64,000 nucleotides of DNA. Origin: Clostridiales bacterium. GTDB lineage: Bacteria; Bacillota; Clostridia; Saccharofermentanales; DTU023. The translations under genes and the position numbers were made by a program. The DNA is taken from assembly GCA_004556925.1 (NCBI GenBank), contig SFFI01000002.1, forward strand, positions 117,574-181,573, in the 5' to 3' direction. Below, in pieces: positions 42,548-52,030 of the stretch (its first letter is position 1; each line of letters begins with the position of its first letter). The notes under the pieces were generated by a model. That model was not told the origin of the DNA, made no database searches, and saw only the letters and a list, made by a program, of their open reading frames with translations.

Positions 42548-44368
42548 TTATTCGTCCAGTTTAAGCACTGAGAGGAAGGCCTCTTGGGGGATATCCACGG
42601 ATCCCACGGACCGCATGCGCTTCTTACCTTCTTTTTGCTTCTCCAGCAATTTCTTCTTGCGGCTAATATCACCACCGTAGCACTTGGCCAAGACATCCTT
42701 GCGGTAGGCTCTGACCGTTTCACGCGCAATCACTTTTCCTCCGATGGTGGCCTGGACTGGGACTTCAAATTGATGACGAGGGATATTATCCTTAAGTTTC
42801 TCAACAATTCGACGCGCACGTGGATAGGCCTTCTCCCGGTCAATGATAAAGCTTAAGGCGTCGACTACTTCTCCATTAATGACGATATCTAATTTAATCA
42901 AGTCACCCTGGCGGTATTCCAGAAAATGGTAAGACAAGGATGCATAACCGCGCGAACGAGATTTAAGCGCATCAAAGAAGTCATAAATAATTTCATTGAG
43001 GGGCATGTCGTAATGGAGTTCGACAATCCGCTTATCTAAATACTGCATGTCCCTGAAGGTCCCGCGGCGGTCTTGACAAAGTTCCATAATATTACCCACA
43101 TAGTCCGTAGGCGACATAATATTGGCGCGCACAATCGGCTCTTGGATTCCGGCAATAAGGTCAGCAGCTGGCATATCGCTAGGGTTTTGCAAATCAATAA
43201 CGGAGCCATCCGTGAGCTCGATCTTATAAACCACAGAGGGGGCTGTAGAAATCAGGTCCAGATCATATTCCCGCGAGAGACGCTCTTGAATAATCTCATA
43301 GTGCAAGAGACCCAAAAAGCCGCAGCGGAAGCCAAAACCCAGGGCAGCTGAAGTTTCTGGCTCAAAAGAGAGGGCCGCATCATTGAGCTGGAGCTTTTCC
43401 AGCGCTTCTCGCAGGGCGTTATAGTCCGCTCCATCTACGGGGTATAGTCCGCAGAAAACCATCTGTTGGACAGGTTCATAGCCTGGCAAAGCATGGGCGG
43501 CCGGCCTCTCAACTAAGGTAACTGTATCGCCAACGCGGGTATCTTGAACATTCTTAATAGAAGCAGCAATATAGCCCACCTCACCCGCTAAGAGCTCCTG
43601 GCGGCTGTGAATACGGCCGGGACTGAACACACCCAGTTCTACCACTTCAAACTCAGTCTTAGCGTGCATGAGCAAGATTTCTTGTTCCACAGCAAGGCTC
43701 CCCTCTTTAACTTGCACGTGCAGGATAACGCCCTTATAGGGGTCGTATTCCGAATCAAAGACCAGGGCCTGGAGCGGGGCATCTGGGTCCGGTTCCTGTG
43801 GAGGGGGCAGGTGCTGGACAATACCTTCTAAGACCTCAGGAATATTGACATTGTTTTTGGCCGAGATGGCTGGTGCGTAGGAGGCATCAATGCCAATAAC
43901 CTCTTCAATTTCTTCCCGCACCTCATCCGGCCGAGCCGCTGGCAGGTCAATCTTATTAATCACAGGCAAAATTTCCAGGTCTGCATCAATCGCTAGATAA
44001 GCATTGGCCAGGGTTTGGGCTTCAACGCCCTGGGCAGCATCTACAACCAAAATAGCTCCATCACAAGCCGCTAAGGTCCGTGAGACCTCATAGTTAAAGT
44101 CCACATGCCCCGGCGTATCAATTAGATTGAAAAGATAGGTCTCCCCATCTTCTGCCTTGTAGGTAAAGCTCGCCGCACGGGCCTTAATCGTGATACCGCG
44201 TTCGCGCTCCAAATCCATATTGTCGAGGAGCTGGTCCTGCATTTCCCGCGTGGTAATAGCCCCACAGTTTTCAATAATGCGGTCAGCCAGGGTCGATTTA
44301 CCATGGTCAATGTGGGCAATAATGCAGAAATTGCGGATATGGGAAATTCTCTCGTGTTCGGTGGACAT
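42548..44368 (-). CDS. lepA: Elongation factor 4 (back-translocating GTPase LepA)
   Basis: 606 residues. The GTPase domain has G1 AHIDHGKST, G3 DTPGHVDF and G4 NKIDLP. The C-terminal LepA-specific domain has KLKDNIPRHQFEVPVQA and KDVLAKCYGGDISRKKKLLE. It rebinds stalled ribosomes. The signal peptidase lepB lies directly upstream on the same strand, the classical lep pairing but in reverse order to E. coli. Confidence 0.97.
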   Translation of the reverse strand: MSTEHERISHIRNFCIIAHIDHGKSTLADRIIENCGAITTREMQDQLLDNMDLERERGITIKARAASFTYKAEDGETYLFNLIDTPGHVDFNYEVSRTLAACDGAILVVDAAQGVEAQTLANAYLAIDADLEILPVINKIDLPAARPDEVREEIEEVIGIDASYAPAISAKNNVNIPEVLEGIVQHLPPPQEPDPDAPLQALVFDSEYDPYKGVILHVQVKEGSLAVEQEILLMHAKTEFEVVELGVFSPGRIHSRQELLAGEVGYIAASIKNVQDTRVGDTVTLVERPAAHALPGYEPVQQMVFCGLYPVDGADYNALREALEKLQLNDAALSFEPETSAALGFGFRCGFLGLLHYEIIQERLSREYDLDLISTAPSVVYKIELTDGSVIDLQNPSDMPAADLIAGIQEPIVRANIMSPTDYVGNIMELCQDRRGTFRDMQYLDKRIVELHYDMPLNEIIYDFFDALKSRSRGYASLSYHFLEYRQGDLIKLDIVINGEVVDALSFIIDREKAYPRARRIVEKLKDNIPRHQFEVPVQATIGGKVIARETVRAYRKDVLAKCYGGDISRKKKLLEKQKEGKKRMRSVGSVDIPQEAFLSVLKLDE

Positions 44369-44393
44369 TAATCCTCTTTCAAATTCAGCCTAT

Positions 44394-45086
44394 TTATTGA
44401 GGCACCCCTATGCTAGCAAAGGGATAAAAGCGTACTAGCAGTTTGCCTAAGATGGCGGATTGGGGCACAGGGCCATAATACCGACTATCTGTTGAGTTAT
44501 TACGGTTATCCCCTAAGACATAATATTGGTTTTCACCCAGCTTCACTTTATTAAAGCGGGGATCTCTAGAGACAGTTAAAAGTTCAGGGGCAAGAAAGGG
44601 CTGGTCCAATTTCTGCCCATCAATATAAACTTCCCCCTCCTTCAGCTCAATTGTTTCACCTGGTAAGCCTATGACCCGCTTAATCACCCGGTTAGGGTGG
44701 TCCGTTTCTACCCAATGGGTATCTACTGTAATAATATCAAAGCGATTAATCGCGCCAAAATACCGGCTGACCTTTTCGACCAGGAGCTCATCTCCATCCT
44801 GCAGGGTTGGCACCATAGACTGGCCCTTAACCGTATTTCTTTGGATCACAAACTGGGTCAATAGGAGGGCCAAGACGAGGACAATGAGAAAGGTCTTTGC
44901 ATAATCCAAAATCTCAGTCAATAAGTCCACCTTGCGCTGAGATTTATCCCGGTCTATAGCACGGTCTTCTTCCCGGCTTTCATGGTCTGGGGAAGGCTGA
45001 GGCTCCGGCCGATCTAGATCAGGTTTTTCTGTCTCTTCAACATCAATCCCAGGATGTTGCGTGTTCAATTCATTTTGCGGAGTCAA
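44394..45086 (-). CDS. lepB: Signal peptidase I
   Basis: 230 residues from a TTG start at 45086, chosen because AAGGAG lies 9 bases upstream; an open frame continues 15 codons further but has no ribosome site. A hydrophilic, acidic N-terminus of about 55 residues, one membrane helix (about 62-84) and the catalytic domain. The catalytic serine is in KGQSMVPTL and the lysine in RVIKRVIGLPGE; the GDNRNNSTDSRYYG box is intact. It cleaves secretory signal peptides, including probably those of the DUF3798 binding proteins. Confidence 0.95.
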   Translation of the reverse strand: MTPQNELNTQHPGIDVEETEKPDLDRPEPQPSPDHESREEDRAIDRDKSQRKVDLLTEILDYAKTFLIVLVLALLLTQFVIQRNTVKGQSMVPTLQDGDELLVEKVSRYFGAINRFDIITVDTHWVETDHPNRVIKRVIGLPGETIELKEGEVYIDGQKLDQPFLAPELLTVSRDPRFNKVKLGENQYYVLGDNRNNSTDSRYYGPVPQSAILGKLLVRFYPFASIGVPQ

Positions 45087-45133
45087 AATGTAGTTCTCCT
45101 TTGCGTAAGCACCGGGCACAAGCCCAGGCAAGC

Positions 45134-46945
45134 CTAGTTTTGTTCTGAATCCTCAAGCTTCTCTGTAGCGACTTGCGGAAGGATGCTCAAGCCAAGTTCC
45201 GCAAGTTGGGCAGGGTCAACATGTGAAGGACATCCGGACATGAGATCGGAAGAATTCTGAACCTTCGGGAAGGCGATTACATCACGAATGTTATCTGTCC
45301 CGCATATCAGCATAGTCAAACGGTCTAAACCCAAAGCAATGCCCGCATGCGGGGGTACTCCGTACTCAAAGGCTTTCAGCAGGAAGCCAAAACGGCGGTG
45401 AGCCTCCTCTTGAGGGATGCCTAGGAGGTCAAAGATACGAGCTTGCAGGACTGGGTCAAAAATTCTCAGAGAACCCGAGCCTAATTCGTAGCCATTAATA
45501 ACCATATCGTAAGCATTAGCACGCCAATCAAGAGGCTGCTTATGAGGATCATTTAAGTCCTCTTCCAAGGGCATGGTAAAGGGATGGTGGGCTGCAACCA
45601 GGCGGTCTTCCTCCGCACTGTATTCAAACATGGGGAAGTGGATAATCCACAGGGGAGCCCATTGGCGCTTATCAATTAAGTCCAGCTCCCGGGCAATCTC
45701 CAGACGGAGCCGGCCCAAAACGTCTAGGGCCTTGTATTTTTCATCCGCAATCAGGAGGAAAAGATCCCCCTCACCGGCACCACAGCGGTCTGCCAGCTGG
45801 GCCATGAAATCAGGGCCTAAGAACTTGGTGGCTGAGCCTCTTAAGGGATCTTCGTAGGACATCCAAACCAGGCCTTTTGCCCCATGGTCCTGGGCAAATT
45901 TACCCAATTCATCCAGGCGGCGACGTTTATAGCTAGAGCCTCCGGGCACCGCAATCGCTCCTACTATGCCTCCCGCCTCCACAGCCGAGGAAAAGACCCT
46001 AAAGTTACTTTCTTTAGCCAAGTCAGAAACATCATGGATTTCCATACCAAAGCGGATATCCGGCTTGTCTGAGCCATAGCGTTCCATCGCCTCATCCCAA
46101 GTCATGCGGGGCAAGGGCAGGTCCACCTCCACACCAGCCTGGTCAGCCAATAAATCATGGATATAGCGTTCCACTAAGCCGCGCACATCTTCTGCGGACA
46201 CAAAGCTCATCTCGAGGTCAATCTGCGTGAATTCAGGCTGCCTATCCGCTCTCAGGTCTTCGTCCCGGAAGCAACGGGCAAGCTGCATGTAGCGGTCATA
46301 ACCTGCCACCATGAGGAGTTGCTTAAAAAGCTGCGGGGATTGCGGCAGGGCAAAAAACTCCCCTGGAAAAACACGTGAAGGGACCAGGTAGTCACGGGCT
46401 CCCTCAGGCGTAGACTTAATCAAAGTAGGGGTTTCAATCTCTAAGAATCCCTCTTGGCTAAACCAATTGCGGGTAAAGTGGGCAATCTCGTGCCGCTTCA
46501 ATAAATTTTTTTGCAGGCTAGGACGGCGAAGGTCAAGATACCGGTATTCCAGGCGTAAAGATTCTCTAGCCTGGTCGCCACCCTCATCAACATAAAAAGG
46601 CGGGGCTTTAGATTCGGAAAGGATGCGCAGGTCCTGCACATGGAGCTCGTAATCACCAGTAGGCATCTCCGGATTCGGGTCTTGGCGCTTGCGGAAAGTC
46701 CCGACGCAAGCGAGGACATACTCGGCCCTTACTTTTTGCGCCTTGGCTAAGACCTCCATCCCAGAATCTTCATCAATCACCAACTGCAACTCACCAGAGC
46801 GGTCGCGCAGAGTCAAGAAGACGATTTTACCCAGATCCCTCTGGAGGTGGCACCAGCCCATGAGGGTCAATTCTTGACCCAGATTTTCTTCGGAAACTTC
46901 GGCTACCCGCATGCTGCGCTGTAAGCCGGCCATACTTTCACTCAT
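45134..46945 (-). CDS. aspS: Aspartate--tRNA ligase
   Basis: 603 residues, bacterial-type class IIb synthetase with an N-terminal OB fold (LTLMGWCHLQRDLGKIVFL), a catalytic domain with motif 2 (ARCFRDEDLRADRQPEFTQ) and the bacterial GAD insertion. Motif 3 GIALGLDRLTMLI lies near the C-terminus. It lies between hisS and lepB on the same strand. Whether it is discriminating or non-discriminating cannot be decided without an alignment. Confidence 0.96.
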   Translation of the reverse strand: MSESMAGLQRSMRVAEVSEENLGQELTLMGWCHLQRDLGKIVFLTLRDRSGELQLVIDEDSGMEVLAKAQKVRAEYVLACVGTFRKRQDPNPEMPTGDYELHVQDLRILSESKAPPFYVDEGGDQARESLRLEYRYLDLRRPSLQKNLLKRHEIAHFTRNWFSQEGFLEIETPTLIKSTPEGARDYLVPSRVFPGEFFALPQSPQLFKQLLMVAGYDRYMQLARCFRDEDLRADRQPEFTQIDLEMSFVSAEDVRGLVERYIHDLLADQAGVEVDLPLPRMTWDEAMERYGSDKPDIRFGMEIHDVSDLAKESNFRVFSSAVEAGGIVGAIAVPGGSSYKRRRLDELGKFAQDHGAKGLVWMSYEDPLRGSATKFLGPDFMAQLADRCGAGEGDLFLLIADEKYKALDVLGRLRLEIARELDLIDKRQWAPLWIIHFPMFEYSAEEDRLVAAHHPFTMPLEEDLNDPHKQPLDWRANAYDMVINGYELGSGSLRIFDPVLQARIFDLLGIPQEEAHRRFGFLLKAFEYGVPPHAGIALGLDRLTMLICGTDNIRDVIAFPKVQNSSDLMSGCPSHVDPAQLAELGLSILPQVATEKLEDSEQN

Positions 46946-47078
46946 TCTCTTGTCCTCAATCTCTCTACTTTATACTTAGCATTTGTATTGTACTCAGCAT
47001 GCAGGGGCATGCAAGTGGGATTCGCTTAAATTTCTCACAAACACATTTATGCTTCTAATTTGCCGCTAGGTCAGAAAG

Positions 47079-48335
47079 CTAAACTTGCTGTAGCAAAAAC
47101 TGCACCAGCTCATCAAAGCTCATTTCCAGCTCCTCCCCGTCTGACATGCGCTTAACCTTGCCAATCATCCTGGCCGCCTCTTCCTCACCAAAAACCATTA
47201 AATAACGGGCTTGGGTACGATTGGCATGCTTCATTTGGGCCTTAAAGGACCTGCCCAAAATATCAGATTCTGCATGGATACCCGCTGCTCTCAGCCGATA
47301 AGCAAAGGCTGAGGCCTGATCCTGGTAGGAGGGAAAAGATGCGATAAAGATGTCTGGCTGATGATCCAGCTGTGGCAGGAGGTCTTGGGCTTCTAGCTCT
47401 AAGAGGAGACGTTCAACCCCTAGGGCAAAACCCACCGCAGGTGTAGGCTGGCCACCCAACTCATCCACCAGGCCATCATACCGGCCACCGCCGCAGATGG
47501 TACCCTGGCTGCCCACATTTTCAGAAATAAACTCGAAGACTGTCCGTGTGTAATAGTCTAGGCCACGCACAATGCGTTTATTAATGCGATAAGGAATCTC
47601 GTAATAGTCCAAGAGCCGGAGCAACTCATCCCAGTGGGCTTGGCAGTCAGGACAAAGGGTATCCAGGGGGGAAGGGGCCTCCTTGGTAACAGCCTGGCAA
47701 GACTCCTGCTTGCAGTCCAAGATCCGCATGGGGTTTGTCTCAAAACGTTTCTGGCAGTCTTCACACAGTTCATCTAAGTGAGGCCGTAAGTAGCCGCGCA
47801 GCTGGTCCAAGTAGGCGGGTCGGCAGTTGGGGCAGCCAATAGAGTTCAGCTGCAAGCTAATATCTGCCATGCCTAACTCCGAGAAAAAGATCCAGAGCAA
47901 ACTAATAATTTCTGCATCGGCACTGGGTTCTCCAGAGCCAAAGCACTCACAGCCCATCTGTTCAAATTCTCGGTAACGGCCCTTCTGCATCTTCTCATAG
48001 CGGAAAGCAGAAATAATATAAAAGAACTTCTGCGGAGAGGGCAAAGAAGAAAGTCCGTGTTCAAGATAGGCTCTGACGACACCAGCTGTACCTTCCGGCC
48101 TGAGGGTCATGGCTCTTCCGCCCTTGTCCTCAAAGTTGTACATTTCCTTCTGTACCACATCCGTAGCGTCACCTACACCCCGAGCAAAGAGTTCAGTTTG
48201 CTCAAAGGTCGGGGTACGAATTTCGCCATAGGAAAAGCGCTTACACAGCTCGCGAAACTTCATCTCCACCTTTTGCCAGGCCTGACTTGCAGGCGGGAGT
48301 ACATCTTTGGTTCCACGTGGGGCTGTATAATTCAT
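47079..48335 (-). CDS. hisS: Histidine--tRNA ligase
   Basis: 418 residues from the ATG at 48335, preceded by GGAGG; an upstream TTG in frame is not needed. Class IIa synthetase: PRGTKDVLPP at the N-terminus, motif 2 with FRYEKMQKGRYREFEQMGCE, the LVDELGGQPTPAVGFALGVERL motif 3 and a C-terminal anticodon-binding domain. Two Cys-X2-Cys pairs lie in the middle (CEDCQ and CPDCQ). hisS-aspS order is usual in Firmicutes. Confidence 0.97.
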   Translation of the reverse strand: MNYTAPRGTKDVLPPASQAWQKVEMKFRELCKRFSYGEIRTPTFEQTELFARGVGDATDVVQKEMYNFEDKGGRAMTLRPEGTAGVVRAYLEHGLSSLPSPQKFFYIISAFRYEKMQKGRYREFEQMGCECFGSGEPSADAEIISLLWIFFSELGMADISLQLNSIGCPNCRPAYLDQLRGYLRPHLDELCEDCQKRFETNPMRILDCKQESCQAVTKEAPSPLDTLCPDCQAHWDELLRLLDYYEIPYRINKRIVRGLDYYTRTVFEFISENVGSQGTICGGGRYDGLVDELGGQPTPAVGFALGVERLLLELEAQDLLPQLDHQPDIFIASFPSYQDQASAFAYRLRAAGIHAESDILGRSFKAQMKHANRTQARYLMVFGEEEAARMIGKVKRMSDGEELEMSFDELVQFLLQQV

Positions 48336-48369
48336 TGAGCTTACCTCCAAGCGTCTAAACTATTTGCTA

Positions 48370-48378
48370 AGTATAGCA
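48370..48378 (-). promoter_or_regulatory. Candidate extended -10 promoter of hisS
   Basis: On the minus strand, TGC followed by TATACT (48370-48378), an extended -10, about 35 bases upstream of the hisS start. No good -35 is visible. The short leader leaves no room for a T-box riboswitch. Confidence 0.5.
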
Positions 48379-48420
48379 GATTAGACACTGGGTCGGAGGG
48401 CAAGCGCGACAGCCTATACT

Positions 48421-48455
48421 TCCTGCAAGTCACTTGCAGGAGCTTATGCTACAAT
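48421..48455 (+). promoter_or_regulatory. Perfect 21-bp palindrome overlapping the promoter of the DtxR-like gene
   Basis: TCCTGCAAGT-C-ACTTGCAGGA at 48421-48441 is a perfect inverted repeat with a single central base. A TACAAT -10 element follows at 48450-48455, so the palindrome covers the expected -35 region. This geometry is that of an operator, and the neighbouring DtxR-like protein is a plausible ligand. The sequence is unlike the known DtxR/IdeR or MntR consensus boxes. Confidence 0.6.
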
Positions 48456-48541
48456 AAATAAAATTACGTAATGTTCAGCCATGTTCCTTACTCGCTTGGG
48501 CCTGGACTTGGCAAGTTATAGCGCAATACACAGGAGCCTAC

Positions 48542-48967
48542 ATGAATTTACAAGAATCCGGTGAAATGTACTTAGAAACCCTCTACATCTTGAGCAAAGA
48601 TCAGGATGTGGTGCGCTCTATCGACCTGGCAAATGCCATGGGCTACTCCAAGCCGTCCATCTCGCGAGCGGTTCACAACTTACAAGATCAGGGCTTTTTG
48701 ACTATGGAAGATGATGGGCGTTTAGAGCTCACAGGCAAGGGCCTAGAGGTCGCTCAAACCATATTTGACCGCCATGTTTTCTTCTCTAATTACTTCATTG
48801 CCATTGGCGTGGAGCCGCGCCGGGCCATAGAAGACGCCTGCAGCCTGGAGCATGTTATCTCAGAAGAAACCTACAAACGGATGAAAGATCATATCAATAC
48901 CGTCATGAAATGGGATAACAAAGACCACTACACGGCCTACCTGAAGAATAAGCAGGCCTTTGAATAA
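48542..48967 (+). CDS. DtxR/MntR family metal-dependent transcriptional regulator
   Basis: 141 residues, with a winged helix-turn-helix (about 22-65, recognition helix near SKPSISRAVHNL) and a dimerisation/metal domain (about 66-141). No third SH3-like domain, so closer in size to MntR. The metal-site residues resemble DtxR rather than MntR: Met9 (from GEMYLETLY), Cys100, Glu103 and His104 (from ACSLEH). The ancillary DtxR ligands Glu83 and His98 are replaced (Ser82, Ile96 here), though His78 is kept. AGGAG lies five bases upstream of the ATG. No metal transporter gene is adjacent. Confidence 0.85.
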   Translation: MNLQESGEMYLETLYILSKDQDVVRSIDLANAMGYSKPSISRAVHNLQDQGFLTMEDDGRLELTGKGLEVAQTIFDRHVFFSNYFIAIGVEPRRAIEDACSLEHVISEETYKRMKDHINTVMKWDNKDHYTAYLKNKQAFE

Positions 48968-49001
48968 GTGCTGTTCACATGACCTCGAGCCCCAAAGTGT
49001 A

Positions 49002-49034
49002 AGAGCCCCGTCCAAGGACGGGGCTCTATTTTGA
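49002..49034 (+). terminator. Terminator of the DtxR-like gene
   Basis: A perfect 12-bp GC-rich stem (49002-49013 with 49016-49027) followed by ATTTTG on the plus strand, about 35 bases after the stop. The following bases up to the clpB stop at 49210 hold no recognisable gene. Confidence 0.8.
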
Positions 49035-49209
49035 GGAGACGTATGAAGAGGTTTTCTGTGCAGTTCTCTTTAACTACATTTTTATGATAGCTCAGGTCTA
49101 TGGCAAAAAATCCCCTACTTTTTGAAGAATTGTGAAGATTTGCCTGAGCCTTGGGAAGCTTGCCTGCCTGGTCCCTCCTTGTCTCTGGGCGAGGCGGCTT
49201 TAGCTAAGT

Positions 49210-51810
49210 TTAGGCTCCGGGGGCCAGGCTCAATGGCTCAAAAGTAAATCCTTTGACCGCATCAACCCCCACCAAGACTTGTTGGCCTGCTAGCACCTGG
49301 CCTTCCAAAATGGCCTTGCCCATGGCGGTTTCCAACTTGGATTCCAGATAACGCTTAACGGCTCTGGCACCAAATTGCGGAGAAAAAGCGCGCTCCATGA
49401 TTAAGGCCTTGGCCTCAGGGCTTAAACTCAAGCTTATATCCTGTTCAGCCAGACGTTGGTTGAGGTCGGCAATTTGCAGGTCGATAATCTGGGAGATCTC
49501 CTCCTTGCCCAAGGGCTTGAAGAGCACAATCTCATCGATACGGTTGAGGAATTCTGGCCGGAAGTGCGCATGCATTTCAGCCTCTACCTGCTGCTTTGCT
49601 ACTGGACTAATGTCCCCTTGGGCATCGATTCCCTCCATCAGGTATTGGGAGCCGAGGTTGGAGGTCATGATGATGACCGTATTCTTGAAGTCTACCGTCC
49701 TCCCCTGCCCGTCTGTTAAACGCCCATCATCCAGGACCTGGAGCAAGATATTGAAGACATCAGGGTGGGCCTTTTCTATTTCATCAAAGAGGATTACAGA
49801 GTAGGGTTTACGCCGGACCTGTTCCGTCAGTTGGCCGCCTTCCTCATAGCCTATATAACCAGGCGCAGCGCCAATCAAGCGGGATACATTGAATTTCTCC
49901 ATGTATTCTGACATGTCAATACGGATAAGGTTTTTCTCGGAGTCAAAGAGGACCTGGGTTAAGGTTTTGGCGAGCTCCGTCTTCCCTACACCGGTTGGTC
50001 CGAGGAAAATGAAAGACCCTATCGGTTTCTGGTCATTTTTGAGTCCAGACCGCGCCCGGATGATGGCATCAGAGATGGCCTGTACGGCTTGGTCCTGGCC
50101 CACCACCCTGCGGTGAAGGATCTGAGGCAAACTCAACACCTTTTCTCTTTCGGTTTCCTGCAACTTGGCAACAGGAATACCCGTCCACTTGGACACAACC
50201 TCTGCGATATCTTCTTCGTCCACTTCTTCCTTAAGGCTACCTTCATCAGCCTCAGCCTTGGCATTGGCTGCAGCCAAGTCATTTTCTAGCTTGGCCAGGC
50301 GGTTATACTTGAGCTCGGAAAGCTTCTCAAAATCGTAAGACCGCTCTGCCTCTGCCATTTGGTTTTTCACCTCATCAATTTCTGACTTTAAGTCTTTGAC
50401 CAAGTCGATATTTTTCTTTTCTGCCTCCCACTCCGCATACTGGCGGTCAAATGCTGCCTGGAGGCTGGCACGTTCTTCTTCCATCTGGCTGAGACGGCCT
50501 TGGGACGCAGCATCTTCCTCCTTTTTGAGGGCAGTAATTTCTATCTGCATTTGTAAAATCTTGCGCCGCATCTCATCCAAGTCTTCGGGCATAGTATCAA
50601 TTTCAGTTCTCACCATGGCGCAGGCCTCGTCCATGAGGTCTATGGCCTTATCCGGCAAGAAACGGTCAGAAATATAGCGGTCAGAAAGTTTGGCACAGGC
50701 CAAAACCGCATGGTCCGAAATCCGGATGCCATGGTGGATCTCATATTTTTCTTTGATTCCGCGGAGGATAGAAATAGTGTCCTCTACACTGGGCTCTTGG
50801 ACGAGGACCCTTTGGAAACGCCGCTCCAAAGCCCCATCCTTTTCGATGGACTCCCGGTATTCATTAAGCGTCGTGGCCCCAATCACCTTAATCTCGCCTC
50901 TTGCCAGCATAGGCTTCATCATGTTGGAAGCATCCAGGGAACCTTCGGCTTTGCCCGCTCCCACAATGGTGTGAATCTCATCAATAAAGAGGATAATTTC
51001 ACCACAGGAGTCTTGGATGGCTGCCAAGACTTTCTTAAGCCGCTCTTCAAACTCACCCCGGTACTTGGCACCCGCCACCAAGGCGCCCAAGTCCAGTGAC
51101 CAAATGCGCTTACCTTGCAAAGGCTCGGGCACATCATTTTTCACAATCCGTTGGGCAAGACCTTCCACAATGGCAGTTTTACCCACACCTGGCTCGCCAA
51201 TAAGGACCGGGTTATTCTTCTTCCGGCGCGACAGGATGCGGATACAGTCTCGGATTTCCTCATCACGGCCAATGACCGGGTCAATCTTGCCCTGCTTGGC
51301 TTCCTCCGTTAAGTCACGGCCAAAGTTTGCCAGGACTTCAGCATGCTCCTCTGAGAGCCCTGTCTGATTTTTCTGGTCTTGGCGGAAACTTTCCAGGCCA
51401 GCTAAAAAACCCTGGCGATTAATCCCCAAGCTTTTAAAAATTCGGCCAGAATCTGAATTCTTTTCCTCTAAAAGGGCCAAGTAGATGTGGGTTGGCTGGA
51501 TCTGACTTGTCTCGTTCTGCACCTGGTCCTCAGCCTTCAGCAAAACGCGCTGAAAAATTGTGGAAGGATAGGTGGAACTATTGCCATCTTGGCGCGGCAG
51601 GGCAGCCAAGCTCTCTGCCAGCCTCGCGCGGTAGGCATCAAAGTCGATCCCCAAGCGCTTGAGCACTCTAACCACTACCGATTTATCATCTTCAATTAAG
51701 GCCATGTGCAAGTGTAGGTCACCTAACTCGGGATTACCTGCCTTAATCGCCATATTCTGGGCGCTTTGAATCACTTCCAAGGCCGCCGGGTCAAATCTAT
51801 CTAAATTCAT
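49210..51810 (-). CDS. clpB: ATP-dependent chaperone ClpB
   Basis: 866 residues. The N-terminal Clp repeat domain is followed by AAA-1 (Walker A GEPGVGKTA about residue 205), the long coiled-coil M domain (about 400-530) that distinguishes ClpB from ClpA/ClpC, and AAA-2 (Walker A GPTGVGKTE about residue 608). No IGF/IGL tripeptide for ClpP docking is evident. It disaggregates proteins with DnaK. TAAGGAGG precedes the ATG. A CIRCE-like operator lies about 145 bases upstream, suggesting HrcA control. Confidence 0.96.
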   Translation of the reverse strand: MNLDRFDPAALEVIQSAQNMAIKAGNPELGDLHLHMALIEDDKSVVVRVLKRLGIDFDAYRARLAESLAALPRQDGNSSTYPSTIFQRVLLKAEDQVQNETSQIQPTHIYLALLEEKNSDSGRIFKSLGINRQGFLAGLESFRQDQKNQTGLSEEHAEVLANFGRDLTEEAKQGKIDPVIGRDEEIRDCIRILSRRKKNNPVLIGEPGVGKTAIVEGLAQRIVKNDVPEPLQGKRIWSLDLGALVAGAKYRGEFEERLKKVLAAIQDSCGEIILFIDEIHTIVGAGKAEGSLDASNMMKPMLARGEIKVIGATTLNEYRESIEKDGALERRFQRVLVQEPSVEDTISILRGIKEKYEIHHGIRISDHAVLACAKLSDRYISDRFLPDKAIDLMDEACAMVRTEIDTMPEDLDEMRRKILQMQIEITALKKEEDAASQGRLSQMEEERASLQAAFDRQYAEWEAEKKNIDLVKDLKSEIDEVKNQMAEAERSYDFEKLSELKYNRLAKLENDLAAANAKAEADEGSLKEEVDEEDIAEVVSKWTGIPVAKLQETEREKVLSLPQILHRRVVGQDQAVQAISDAIIRARSGLKNDQKPIGSFIFLGPTGVGKTELAKTLTQVLFDSEKNLIRIDMSEYMEKFNVSRLIGAAPGYIGYEEGGQLTEQVRRKPYSVILFDEIEKAHPDVFNILLQVLDDGRLTDGQGRTVDFKNTVIIMTSNLGSQYLMEGIDAQGDISPVAKQQVEAEMHAHFRPEFLNRIDEIVLFKPLGKEEISQIIDLQIADLNQRLAEQDISLSLSPEAKALIMERAFSPQFGARAVKRYLESKLETAMGKAILEGQVLAGQQVLVGVDAVKGFTFEPLSLAPGA

Positions 51811-51956
51811 GTTATCCTCCTTACAACAGCTTGAGCCTTACAAAACTTCAAGCTCTGCGTCCTATCATTGCTATATCTATTCTATGACCTTTGTTGCCTA
51901 AGATCATGAAATAAAGGCCAGGACTTATGAAGCTTTATGACTTTAGTTCAAACATT

Positions 51957-51983
51957 TTAGCACTTGTAGGCTTAGAGTGCTAA
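51957..51983. promoter_or_regulatory. CIRCE operator (HrcA binding site)
   Basis: TTAGCACTT-N9-GAGTGCTAA at 51957-51983, against the consensus TTAGCACTC-N9-GAGTGCTAA: one mismatch in 18 informative positions and the exact 9-base spacer. It lies in the 220-base divergent region between clpB (minus, start 51810) and the TIGR01906-like gene (plus, start 52031). Confidence 0.9.
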
Positions 51984-52030
51984 TCCCGGCGAAAGCGCCT
52001 TGCCCAATGGAATAAAAGAGTAGGTAAAAC

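Noticed and set aside
48336..48541. T-box riboswitch for hisS
   Set aside because: The candidate extended -10 leaves a leader of roughly 30 bases, too short for a T-box, and no T-box sequence is visible.
49091..49152. Inverted repeat GCTCAGG…GCCTGAGC after clpB
   Set aside because: Short imperfect arms with a loop of about 50 bases and no T-run; chance similarity is likely.
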